A stretch of 28,819 nt of DNA, taken from the NCBI GenBank assembly GCA_020201305.1, contig JAIVHC010000167.1, positions 1-28,819 on the forward strand, given 5' to 3'. The position numbers were made by a program, and so were the translations under genes. The stretch is from Geobacteraceae bacterium (GTDB taxonomy: Bacteria; Desulfobacterota; Desulfuromonadia; Desulfuromonadales; Desulfuromonadaceae). Shown here in pieces: positions 14,312-22,085 of the stretch (positions are counted from its first letter, which is position 1; each line of letters begins with the position of its first letter). The notes under the pieces are model-generated. The model did no database searches, was not told the DNA's origin, and saw only the letters and a program-made list of their open reading frames with translations.

Positions 14312-15214
14312 TCAGATCCCGTCTGGAAATACCTTGTGGAGCTTAAAGTCGCCGCGAGGTTCCTGCTGGTGCGTAAAATCGGGGCTTGCTACCGCTATCA
14401 GTTTCCCGGCATCACACAACAGAACCAGCTGTGCATTCCGATCTGTCTCGTCCATACAACTTATGTGCTGCGCCTGCGGAGGGATCCCGTTGCGCAGTCG
14501 CTCTCTTCCCTCAGGATTCAATTGCAACTGCGACAGATGAGCCAAACCCTCAACTGGAGACATAACCGTAAAATTGCCATTACGCAACATTTCGATATTT
14601 GTAAGATCCGCGCTGGTAAAGTTACCACTACCTGTACGGCGCAATTGCGTCATGCATGCACCACACCCAAGTTTAAGACCGATATCGTGACACAGGGTAC
14701 GGATATAGGTACCCTTAGAGCACTCAACATCGAGCACAACATCATCACCCTTGCGTGCATCAAGTGAAATTCTGTATATATTGATTTGCCGCTTCTGCCG
14801 CTCCACCTCCTCGCCTTTGCGGGCGAGACGATAAAGTGGAATTCCGTTTTTCTTGAGGGCTGAAAACATGGGCGGAACCTGGTCAATTTCACCTTCAAAT
14901 TCAGCACATACCGTCTTCAACTGCTCATGGGTTATTTGCGGAATATCTCTGGTTTCCAGGGTTGAGCCGGTTATATCCTGAGAATCAGTTATCATCCCGA
15001 GGCGCATAGTGGCACGATATGATTTGCGTTGCGCTGTAAGATATTCGATTAGGCGCGTTGCATGACCGATACCGACAAGCAATACCCCGGTAGCAATAGG
15101 ATCGAGTGTGCCAGCATGCCCCACTCTTCGGGTTCCGCATGCACGACGCACCGCTTGCACCATAGCGTGAGAACTAATCCCTTCTGGTTTATCCAGAGCT
15201 AAAAATCCGTGCAT
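14312..15214 (-). CDS. truB: tRNA pseudouridine-55 synthase TruB
   Basis: Makes pseudouridine 55 in the T-loop of tRNAs. The N-terminus GFLALDKPEGISSH is typical. The catalytic aspartate (Asp38) lies in GHAGTLDPIATG, and YRATMRLG and SKGTYIRTLCHDIG complete the conserved set. The 300 residues include a C-terminal PUA-like part. It starts two bases after nrnA stops, so the two are closely coupled within the nusA-infB operon. Confidence 0.97.
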   Translation of the reverse strand: MHGFLALDKPEGISSHAMVQAVRRACGTRRVGHAGTLDPIATGVLLVGIGHATRLIEYLTAQRKSYRATMRLGMITDSQDITGSTLETRDIPQITHEQLKTVCAEFEGEIDQVPPMFSALKKNGIPLYRLARKGEEVERQKRQINIYRISLDARKGDDVVLDVECSKGTYIRTLCHDIGLKLGCGACMTQLRRTGSGNFTSADLTNIEMLRNGNFTVMSPVEGLAHLSQLQLNPEGRERLRNGIPPQAQHISCMDETDRNAQLVLLCDAGKLIAVASPDFTHQQEPRGDFKLHKVFPDGI

Positions 15215-15216
15215 AA

Positions 15217-16194
15217 TCAGGGAAGAAGAGGGTGTAGACGTTTAAACACATCCGCCACGACCTGTTCGACGCTCCCGCTAACTTCACCTCCGGCAGCATT
15301 ACGATGCCCACCGCCGCCCAGCTCGCGTGCAAGCGCTCCTACATCAACCGAGCCTTTGGACCGCATGCTGAGCTTGTACGAATCAGGGCCAATCTCGCGC
15401 AGAAATACTGCGACCTCCACGCCATGAATGGAGCGGGGATAGTTAACAAAACTATCTGCAAGCTCCGGCCCGGCGCCAACCTCTGCGAACATCTGCTCTG
15501 TGGCGTAAATCGCAGCTACACGGCCACACGCGGATATCTGCAGGGTAGCAAGGGATTTAGCCAGGAGACGCAAGCGCTCTTCTTCCTGGCTTTCATACAA
15601 ACCTCCGGCAACCTTCCATGGATCGACACCGCAGCCAACCATCTCCCCGGCTACACAAAAAGCCTCGGAATTGGCACTACTGTAGCGAAATGAGCCGGTA
15701 TCGGAGAGTATTGCGGTATAGATATTCTCTGCCACTGCCACAGAAACAGGATGATCCAGATGCTTGAGGATGCGATAGATCATAACCGCTGTAGCACTCG
15801 CGCCAGTATCAACACAGTAAATATCGCCAAAGTCTTCGGAATACGGGTGATGGTCAATATTGATGCTTATCCCGCACATCCCGATTACATCAATTTTGGC
15901 ACGGCGCAACTCACCTGCATCGAGGACAATCCCAACATCGTAACGCGTTTGCTCTGCCACATGATTTACCAGGGTATCCGCGCCGGGTAAAAATCTGAGT
16001 TTCTGCGGTATCGGATCAACATTGTAAGCCACTACATCTTTGCCCATCTCGCGCAGGGCAATAGTCAGTGCGAAAGTAGATGCAATGGCATCGCCATCCG
16101 GGGACTCGTGCGCAGCAATCAGAAACGATGAGGAGTCACGAATTGCTGCTGCTACCTGCTCTACCCCGGTACCCGGATCAGTATTATTCACCAT
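15217..16194 (-). CDS. nrnA: DHH-family phosphoesterase, NrnA type
   Basis: DHH/DHHA1 protein of 325 residues. NrnA degrades nanoRNAs (2-5 nucleotides) and in many species also dephosphorylates pAp. The metal-binding motifs are ESPDGDA (30-36), LDAGELRR (91-98) and NIDHHPY (112-118); the C-terminal DHHA1 motif GGGGHRNAAGG is near 303-313. The place between rbfA and truB is standard. Its ATG lies inside the end of rbfA (11-base overlap). A nanoRNase next to PNPase and RNA-processing genes fits a role in finishing RNA decay. Confidence 0.93.
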   Translation of the reverse strand: MVNNTDPGTGVEQVAAAIRDSSSFLIAAHESPDGDAIASTFALTIALREMGKDVVAYNVDPIPQKLRFLPGADTLVNHVAEQTRYDVGIVLDAGELRRAKIDVIGMCGISINIDHHPYSEDFGDIYCVDTGASATAVMIYRILKHLDHPVSVAVAENIYTAILSDTGSFRYSSANSEAFCVAGEMVGCGVDPWKVAGGLYESQEEERLRLLAKSLATLQISACGRVAAIYATEQMFAEVGAGPELADSFVNYPRSIHGVEVAVFLREIGPDSYKLSMRSKGSVDVGALARELGGGGHRNAAGGEVSGSVEQVVADVFKRLHPLLP

Positions 16195-16549
16195 CGTTAT
16201 TTATCTTCCGCAGGAGACTTTCAATGTGATTGCCATACTCAGTTGACTGATCGTATCTGAAGGTCAGTTCTGGAACGCGGCGCAATTTGAGGCGTTTCCC
16301 CAACTCGGAACGCAGATAGCTTGTAGCGCTCTGCAACCCTTTGCGGGTCTCTTCACGCTGATTCTCATCGGTCTCTTCCGGATTGAAGGTGGTATAGTAG
16401 ATGCGGGCGTGCTGCAAATCGGTGGTTACATCCACCGACGTGATGGTGACAAACCCGACACGTGGATCGCGCACCCCACGCAGGAGCAAATCAGAGATCT
16501 CCTTCTGAATCTGCTCCCCTACCCTGTATGAACGTTGCGTTGTTCCCAA
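16184..16549 (-). CDS. rbfA: Ribosome-binding factor A
   Basis: Late-stage 30S maturation factor with a KH-type fold, 121 residues. It shows RVGEQIQKEISDLL near the N-terminus, DPRVGFVTITSVDVTTDLQHA (about 28-48) and LRRVPELTFRYD before the C-terminal helix. The start is a TTG: AGGAG stands 6 bases upstream and overlaps the infB stop codon (TAGGAG). No DUF503 (YlxP) gene lies between infB and rbfA, unlike some relatives. Confidence 0.95.
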   Translation of the reverse strand: MGTTQRSYRVGEQIQKEISDLLLRGVRDPRVGFVTITSVDVTTDLQHARIYYTTFNPEETDENQREETRKGLQSATSYLRSELGKRLKLRRVPELTFRYDQSTEYGNHIESLLRKINNDGE

Positions 16550-16558
16550 GAATAACTC

Positions 16559-19423
16559 CTACAGCTCTGTTTTTGTTTCTATGATTTCATAGGTCTCGAT
16601 AACATCGCCTACCTTGATATCGTTATAGCGCTCCAGCCCGATACCGCACTCGTAGCCGGTTTTCACCTCTTTTGCATCTTCCTTGAATCGCTTCAGGGAA
16701 CTGAGCTTCCCCTCCCAGACCACGACGTTATCGCGTACCAGACGTGCAAGAGAATTTCTACGTGCAATACCATCCTGGACAATACATCCGGCAATGGTTC
16801 CAACTTTGGAAACATGGAAAGTCTCGCGCACGTCAATACGTCCGAGATATTTTTCCTTCAAGGTCGGGGGTAGCAACCCTTCCATAGCACTTCTTACATC
16901 GGAGACGGCATCGTAGATGATACTGTAGAGGCGAATATCCACCCTTTCATTTTCAGCCATAGCTGCTGCTTTAGGCTCAGGGCGCACGCTGAAACCGAGG
17001 ATAATCGCATCGGAAGCGGCAGCCAGAGAGACATCGCTCTCTTTAATCCCGCCTACGGCAGTATGCACTACCGTGAGTCGGCAGGTGCTGGTAGACAACT
17101 TAACCAGGGCCTCCTTAAGCGCTTCGACTGAGCCCTGAACATCGGCCTTGATGATAACCTTGAGCTCTTCAACGTTGCCCTCTTTAATCCGTGCATAGAG
17201 CTGATCCAGAGAAAGGCGGCTGCTCTTCGCGAGCTCGATTTCCCTGCTCTTATGCTGACGGTGCTGCGCAACCTCTTTGGAAAGCTTCTCACTCTCTACG
17301 GCATTTATATTATCACCAGCTTCGGGAACACCCTGTAGTCCGGTTACTTCGACAGGGATAGAAGGCCCCGCCTCCTTCACCTGCTCGCCACGATCGTTAA
17401 TCATGGTGCGCACGCGCCCCTGATGCAACCCTGCTACTATCGGATCACCTATCTTAAGGGTACCATCCTGCACCAGCACTGTAGCTACTGCGCCACGGCC
17501 TTTATCCAGACGTGCTTCAACAATAGTACCGCGACAGCGCTTGGTGGGATCAGCTTTCAGATCCAGCACTTCAGCCTGGAGCAATACCATTTCGAGAAGT
17601 GAATCCAGATTGGTGCGCTGTTTCGCAGAAACTTCGACAAAGATGGTATCACCGCCCCAGTCCTCTGGAACCAGTTCAAACTCTGTAAGCTCCTGCTTTA
17701 CGCGCTCAGGGTTCGCACCCGGCTTGTCCATCTTATTTACCGCGATTATGATGGGCACCCCGGCAGCTTTGGAGTGGCTGATAGCCTCACGGGTCTGCGG
17801 CATAACTCCGTCATCTGCAGCTACAACCAGAATAACAATATCGGTTACTTGCGCACCGCGTGAACGCATGGCGGTAAAAGCCTCATGCCCGGGTGTATCC
17901 AGAAAGGATATAGTTTTATCGTTAACCTGGACATCGTAAGCACCGATGTGCTGGGTAATTCCACCCGCTTCATCATCCGCGATATGCGCGCTGCGAATAG
18001 CATCCAGCAGGCTCGTCTTGCCATGGTCTACGTGCCCCATAATGGTAACTACAGGGGGTCGCTCAATGGAATTGGCGGATGAACTGTCATCTTCTATAGA
18101 GATGTCATCGTCAGTCCCCAATACACTTCCCTCATCAAATGCTACGTTTTCCACTTCGTAATTGAAGTCTGCTGCGAGAATAGCCGCAGATTCAAAATCG
18201 AGGGGATGGTTAATGGTCACCATGCTACCCTGACGCATGAGCTCTTTGATAAGGTCGTTGGCTTTTACACCCATACGCTTTGCAAGTTCACCCACAGTGA
18301 TCACATCACTAATGCGAATCTTGCGCTTGATTGCCTTGGGCACAGTAATCTCGGTCTGGCGCGAAGGCTGCTGATTTTTCCTGCCCTTACGGTTGCGCCC
18401 CATCCGATCCGGCTTGTAAACCTCTACGCGCTCACGCTTCTTGCCCCCTGTGCCCTCAGCGTAATCGTTAGCCCCTTTGGACTTTTTCTTTCTACGGCGC
18501 TGATCACGCCCCTTGTCACTATCTGGATCTACCGGGACGTCAACAAATGTAGGAGCCTTGGAACCGGGGGCCTTGGGACCGGGAGCCCTGGAACCAGCAG
18601 CAGGTGCTCCTTCGGGACGAGCTCCGGATGCGGGACGAGCACCGGTTGTGGGGCGAGCACCACCATGGGTCTTGCGCTTATCAGCCGGAGCGGGTTTGCG
18701 TCCTCCGCGCTGATCGTGGCGCATGGCAGATTTCGGCAGATCCACATGTCCGAGAATCTTGGCTCCGGTTTTACTCGTGGCTCCTTGTGGCTTCTGCTCA
18801 CTTTTATAATCAGATACAATGGATGCCACATGTCTGGTGGGAGCATTGCGTTTGGCGGTGGCAGGAGGTTCAGGACCAGAAGGCTTCGCGGCTTCATGCT
18901 CCTCAGAATCGAGCGTTTGCGCCGCAGCATCTTTGCTTGTATCTGTCCCCTTCACCGAAGGAGTCGAGGCTGTTTCAGGTTTTTGTTCCTCAGCATCCGC
19001 CGTGTCTACTGCGCCATCTGTCTGGTGCGGTGCAACTGCAGAAGTCTGTTTCACCGTTGCAGCGCTCTCGCTATCCTGTTGTGCATCAGGAACAGAAGAT
19101 GCCGGTCGGGTATCGGTTTCACCATCCTTTTTCCCACTCTGAGACGCTTCCGGAGCAGAAGCTGCCTTCTCAACCTCATCTTTAGGGGGCTGAGGTTTCC
19201 GGCGCCTCCGAATCAGCCCGGTACTAATGCGCTCTTCAGCAATAGTTTCCTGCTGCTCCGCACCAGAGCTGGGGGTATTTTCTTCAAATTCCCTGACCGT
19301 ATCTTCGTCAATAACACTCATATGGCTTTTTGCTTCAACACCTTTATCGCGCAGTCGCTTGAGCAGCTCTTTATTACCCAGACCCAGACGCTGCGCCAAC
19401 TCGTAAATTCTTATTTTCGCCAT
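16559..19423 (-). CDS. infB: Translation initiation factor IF-2
   Basis: GTPase that delivers initiator tRNA to the 30S subunit. 954 residues from the ATG at 19423; a TTG one codon earlier is less likely. The N-terminal IF2-N domain (MAKIRIYELAQRLGLGNKELL) is followed by a long low-complexity linker rich in Ala, Pro, Glu and Lys with GARP-type repeats near 265-295, and a second IF2-N segment (ITVGELAKRMGVKANDLI) near 380. G motifs are GHVDHGKTS (about 460), DTPGHEAF (about 508) and NKMD (about 560). The C-terminal domains II to IV are complete. The start overlaps the stop of the ylxR-L7Ae gene (TGATG) and the stop overlaps the rbfA ribosome-binding site. Confidence 0.98.
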   Translation of the reverse strand: MAKIRIYELAQRLGLGNKELLKRLRDKGVEAKSHMSVIDEDTVREFEENTPSSGAEQQETIAEERISTGLIRRRRKPQPPKDEVEKAASAPEASQSGKKDGETDTRPASSVPDAQQDSESAATVKQTSAVAPHQTDGAVDTADAEEQKPETASTPSVKGTDTSKDAAAQTLDSEEHEAAKPSGPEPPATAKRNAPTRHVASIVSDYKSEQKPQGATSKTGAKILGHVDLPKSAMRHDQRGGRKPAPADKRKTHGGARPTTGARPASGARPEGAPAAGSRAPGPKAPGSKAPTFVDVPVDPDSDKGRDQRRRKKKSKGANDYAEGTGGKKRERVEVYKPDRMGRNRKGRKNQQPSRQTEITVPKAIKRKIRISDVITVGELAKRMGVKANDLIKELMRQGSMVTINHPLDFESAAILAADFNYEVENVAFDEGSVLGTDDDISIEDDSSSANSIERPPVVTIMGHVDHGKTSLLDAIRSAHIADDEAGGITQHIGAYDVQVNDKTISFLDTPGHEAFTAMRSRGAQVTDIVILVVAADDGVMPQTREAISHSKAAGVPIIIAVNKMDKPGANPERVKQELTEFELVPEDWGGDTIFVEVSAKQRTNLDSLLEMVLLQAEVLDLKADPTKRCRGTIVEARLDKGRGAVATVLVQDGTLKIGDPIVAGLHQGRVRTMINDRGEQVKEAGPSIPVEVTGLQGVPEAGDNINAVESEKLSKEVAQHRQHKSREIELAKSSRLSLDQLYARIKEGNVEELKVIIKADVQGSVEALKEALVKLSTSTCRLTVVHTAVGGIKESDVSLAAASDAIILGFSVRPEPKAAAMAENERVDIRLYSIIYDAVSDVRSAMEGLLPPTLKEKYLGRIDVRETFHVSKVGTIAGCIVQDGIARRNSLARLVRDNVVVWEGKLSSLKRFKEDAKEVKTGYECGIGLERYNDIKVGDVIETYEIIETKTEL

Positions 19424-20013
19424 CAAACTTCCCCCATCACATCTACATATCGTTGCAACTCACGTTTTAGCGCCTGAGCAAGCGGACTTTTCTTCAGCAG
19501 AACAGCGCTGCGCTCTCCACTTCCCAGGGCCTGAGTCAATATTTGCTTGTCAATACCACGCATTACACTGATTTCATGCACCTGGCGCTGGAATTTCTCC
19601 GCCGCTGCAGGTGCCATATCGTCAGCAATCAGCACCCATGCAACCTCGCGCGGTCGCCGCAATGCATGCAATATAGCCTGCTGCCCACTCACTGCTATGC
19701 CGGACTTGCGTGCCATCCCTAACAGGGATACAACCTTGGCCAGCACCTGGGTGCGCAATTGTTGTACAATAACATGGATAGATGCAGGTTTACAGGGGCG
19801 TTTAAATGCCCGTGCAAAAGCATGCGTATCGAGAGCCTTGGCATAACAGGAGGGTTTGCAGCATGTATAAGCCCCCCGCCCCGGCAGCTTATGGCGATAG
19901 TCGAGCACCAACTCTGCATCGGGAGAACACACAAAACGGAGCAATTCGTGCGCCGGCAACTTTGTACGGCACACAATGCAGCTACGCTGCGGTCCTAAAT
20001 AGTGCTGTATCAC
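19423..20013 (-). CDS. YlxR (DUF448) - L7Ae/YlxQ fusion protein
   Basis: One 196-residue chain joins two proteins that are separate genes in Bacillus. Residues about 1-85 form a YlxR domain with RSCIVCRTKLP, an LLRFV strand and GRGAYTC. Residues about 92-190 form an L7Ae-type domain with LLGMARKSGIAVSGQQAI and VAWVLIADDMAPAAAEK. YlxR is an RNA-binding, nucleoid-linked regulator in some species and L7Ae proteins bind kink-turn RNA; both usually lie between nusA and infB. The GTG start at 20013 has only a poor AAGAG before it. The frame stays open upstream into the end of nusA without a better start. It lies 10 bases after nusA and is coupled to infB. Confidence 0.9.
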   Translation of the reverse strand: MIQHYLGPQRSCIVCRTKLPAHELLRFVCSPDAELVLDYRHKLPGRGAYTCCKPSCYAKALDTHAFARAFKRPCKPASIHVIVQQLRTQVLAKVVSLLGMARKSGIAVSGQQAILHALRRPREVAWVLIADDMAPAAAEKFQRQVHEISVMRGIDKQILTQALGSGERSAVLLKKSPLAQALKRELQRYVDVMGEV

Positions 20014-20023
20014 CTCTTCATCT

Positions 20024-21022
20024 TTAGTTCGCTTTTTCAGACTCAGAATCGCCCTCCGGTGCCGTTATGGCCTCATCAGCATCTTCCTCAACGGAAGGCT
20101 CAGGGGCCGGTCTTCCATCCTCAACAAAGTGCCCCACATCTTCCGGAACTACGCTCTGGGTAACATCCGTATCCGGAGTTTCCTCCATATCCGGTGACCA
20201 GGGAACAATGTCAATCTTCTCACTGCGTAACTCGGAGACCACGTTCTGCACCCTGGAACCGCGCATCCCGACACATGCTCCAACTGGATCCACATCCGGG
20301 TCGTGCGAAACTACTGCAATTTTTGCACGGCTGCCGGGCTCTCGCGAACAGGAGACGATCTCCACAATCCCTTCAGATATCTCCGGCACCTCAGTCTTGA
20401 ACAGCTCCACCACCAATTGCGGATGAGCACGGGACAGAATAATCTGCGGTCCTTTGGGTGACATCCGTACATCAGCAATGTACGCGCGCACCCGATCGGA
20501 CTGGCGATAGCTCTCGCGCGGGATCTGCTCGCGCCGTGGCAGAACAGCTTCGGCACGCCCGAGATCAATAATGATATCCCCTCGCTCATAGCGGCGCACA
20601 ATCCCGTTAACCAATTCGCCTATGCGTTCACTGAATTCGTTGTAGATCCCCTCGCGCTCGGCCTCGCGAACCTTCTGCACTATGACCTGTTTTGCAGTCT
20701 GGGCTGCAATGCGACTAAAACCACTGGAATCCATCTTCATCCCCAGGGAGTCGCCACACTCAGCATCCGGATCAATCTCCCGGGCCTCTTCGATATCGAT
20801 TTCTTTATAGGAATCCTGAACTTCATCTACTACAACCACAAACTCAAAGAGTTCTACTTCACCTACTTCGGGATTATAATGTGCCTCTATATCCCTGGTG
20901 TTGCGAAACTTTTTATTTGCCGCAGAGAGTACTGCTGACTCCAGAGCTTCGACGAGAATCTCTCGCTCAACTCCCTTATCCTTAACAACCTGATCAATCA
21001 CGTGGTTGAGATTTACAACCAT
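20024..21022 (-). CDS. nusA: Transcription factor NusA lacking the KH2 domain
   Basis: Elongation, pausing and termination factor that binds RNA polymerase and RNA. The N-terminal polymerase-binding domain (1-130) is typical. S1 is at about 135-198 (GELVNGIVRRYERGDIIIDL, LPRREQIP). KH1 is at about 201-276 with DPVGACVGMRGSRVQNVV and ends EKIDIVPWS. In other NusA proteins a VANALSPAKV helix and a second KH domain (with LAIGKRGQNVRLAA) follow; here residues 277-332 are an acidic, Pro/Glu/Asp-rich tail. No KH2 remnant is visible in other frames. ATG with AGGAG 6 bases upstream. rimP precedes it, separated by a repeat element and 175 bases in which I see no feature. Confidence 0.93.
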   Translation of the reverse strand: MVVNLNHVIDQVVKDKGVEREILVEALESAVLSAANKKFRNTRDIEAHYNPEVGEVELFEFVVVVDEVQDSYKEIDIEEAREIDPDAECGDSLGMKMDSSGFSRIAAQTAKQVIVQKVREAEREGIYNEFSERIGELVNGIVRRYERGDIIIDLGRAEAVLPRREQIPRESYRQSDRVRAYIADVRMSPKGPQIILSRAHPQLVVELFKTEVPEISEGIVEIVSCSREPGSRAKIAVVSHDPDVDPVGACVGMRGSRVQNVVSELRSEKIDIVPWSPDMEETPDTDVTQSVVPEDVGHFVEDGRPAPEPSVEEDADEAITAPEGDSESEKAN

Positions 21023-21196
21023 TTCATTCTCCTATACCTGGTGTTGCCTTTGCCACACCATGCGACGGCACGTGCAACACAACTTCAAACTAAAGGTGAA
21101 AAGCCATTGCACCATCCTCGACGCGTTTTGTACCCAATGGCGCCGACCGATGAAGAATGCCGTATTCAATTTGATAAATAAAATCCGAACTAAAAC

Positions 21197-21348
21197 TGAT
21201 GCTTTCGCAAAAAGTCATAAGATGGCTAAGTAAAAATTTCGCCCTACAAGGCCTGGTGGTTTTTCAGGGGCGAAGGCATACATCTGGTGTGTCGAGGTCC
21301 TGAAAAAACGCCGTAACGCCGTAGGCCGGACTTTTTGCGACGCCATCA
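21197..21348 (+). repeat. MITE-like repeat, copy 3 (complete)
   Basis: A complete 152-bp copy. The ends TGATGCTTTCGCAAAAAGTC and, on the other strand, TGATGGCGTCGCAAAAAGTC match at 17 of 20 positions. Inside, TTTTTTCAGG and CCTGAAAAA and a central palindrome allow the whole element to fold into one long hairpin. The sequence AAAC stands on both sides, a probable 4-bp target duplication. The last three bases are the TGA stop codon of rimP. Confidence 0.92.
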
Positions 21349-21834
21349 AAACTGCGGTTCAATATTTGCTTTGTCTATATCCTGCAACGGTAGCAGTACT
21401 TTGCCCCCGGCACTGTCGCTCTGTTCTACAGCCACATTCTCACCTTCCAGACCATGCAGGACCCCGACAAAAGTCTTGCGCGTATACCCGCGTGCATCCG
21501 GATCTACCAGAGAACGCATCTTTATTTTGACTACCGCTCCTGCAAAACGCCGAAAATCATCCATTTTTTTCAAGGGTCGGTCCAAACCCGGAGATGATAC
21601 TTCAAGGCGGTAGGCCGTAGGCACAACATCTTCAACGTCCAACAAGGTGCTGAGCTCGCGGCTGAAGTGGGCGCAATCATCAAGGGTGACTCCCCCAGCC
21701 TTGTCAATATACAGACACAATAGCCACTCACGCCCCTGTTGGCGATATTCAATGTCCACCAGATCCAGGTCGAACTCGGAAACAATCGGAGCTGCCAGCT
21801 CTTCTACCTGTTTTTCCACACTTTCTGTAGACAT
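21346..21834 (-). CDS. rimP: Ribosome maturation factor RimP
   Basis: 30S maturation factor (YhbC/DUF150), 162 residues. The conserved segments are FDLDLVDIEYRQQGREWLL (about 21-39), VTLDDCAHFSRELSTLLD, YRLEVSSPGLDRPL (about 75-88) and FAGAVVKIKM; it ends ANIEPQF, a normal family ending. The TGA stop is supplied by the first bases of an inserted repeat; removing the repeat and one target copy gives TAG at the same codon. AGGG stands 6 bases before the ATG. It heads the nusA-infB operon. Confidence 0.95.
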   Translation of the reverse strand: MSTESVEKQVEELAAPIVSEFDLDLVDIEYRQQGREWLLCLYIDKAGGVTLDDCAHFSRELSTLLDVEDVVPTAYRLEVSSPGLDRPLKKMDDFRRFAGAVVKIKMRSLVDPDARGYTRKTFVGVLHGLEGENVAVEQSDSAGGKVLLPLQDIDKANIEPQF

Positions 21835-21887
21835 ACAAAACCCTGCATTATGTTCAATTTAGTCCCTCATATTGATCTAAGAACAAT

Positions 21888-21903
21888 TTGATCCACGGAT
21901 CAA
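21888..21903. promoter_or_regulatory. Inverted repeat upstream of rimP
   Basis: TTGATCC and GGATCAA are perfect mirror halves with a 2-base spacer, 54 bases before the rimP start. Its minus-strand TTGATC could be a -35 box with TTAGAT 17 bases on, a poor promoter. An operator for the rimP operon is possible. Farther upstream GAATTTATTGC occurs twice with one base between (21937-21947 and 21949-21959). Confidence 0.3.
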
Positions 21904-21962
21904 CAAAAGTCTCTCGTATCTGAGGCTTAATAGGCTGAATTTATTGCCGAATTTATTGCAAT

Positions 21963-21987
21963 AAAAAAAGTGAGCTTTGGGCTCACT
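21963..21987 (-). terminator. Intrinsic terminator after rlmD
   Basis: Minus strand: AGTGAGC, a 5-base loop, GCTCACT and a run of seven T, about 100 bases after the rlmD stop. It separates the oxidoreductase-RNA methyltransferase operon from rimP. Confidence 0.9.
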
Positions 21988-22085
21988 TCTAATTACGCAA
22001 ACAAGAAAGAAGACGTTAAACGCGTGGAGACTAACACATCAGCATAACAGACTCAAGGAAAATATCCCCCCACGGGCAAGAGCCT

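Noticed and set aside
15010..15030. TGGCACG followed by TTTGC, like a sigma-54 promoter
   Set aside because: The GG to GC spacing is 13 rather than 10 bases, and it lies inside the truB coding region.
18206..19477. Open frame of 423 codons on the plus strand
   Set aside because: It lies entirely antisense to infB, is rich in Arg, Ser, Cys and Leu with no family pattern, and has no ribosome-binding site. It is a shadow of the IF-2 linker and IF2-N region.
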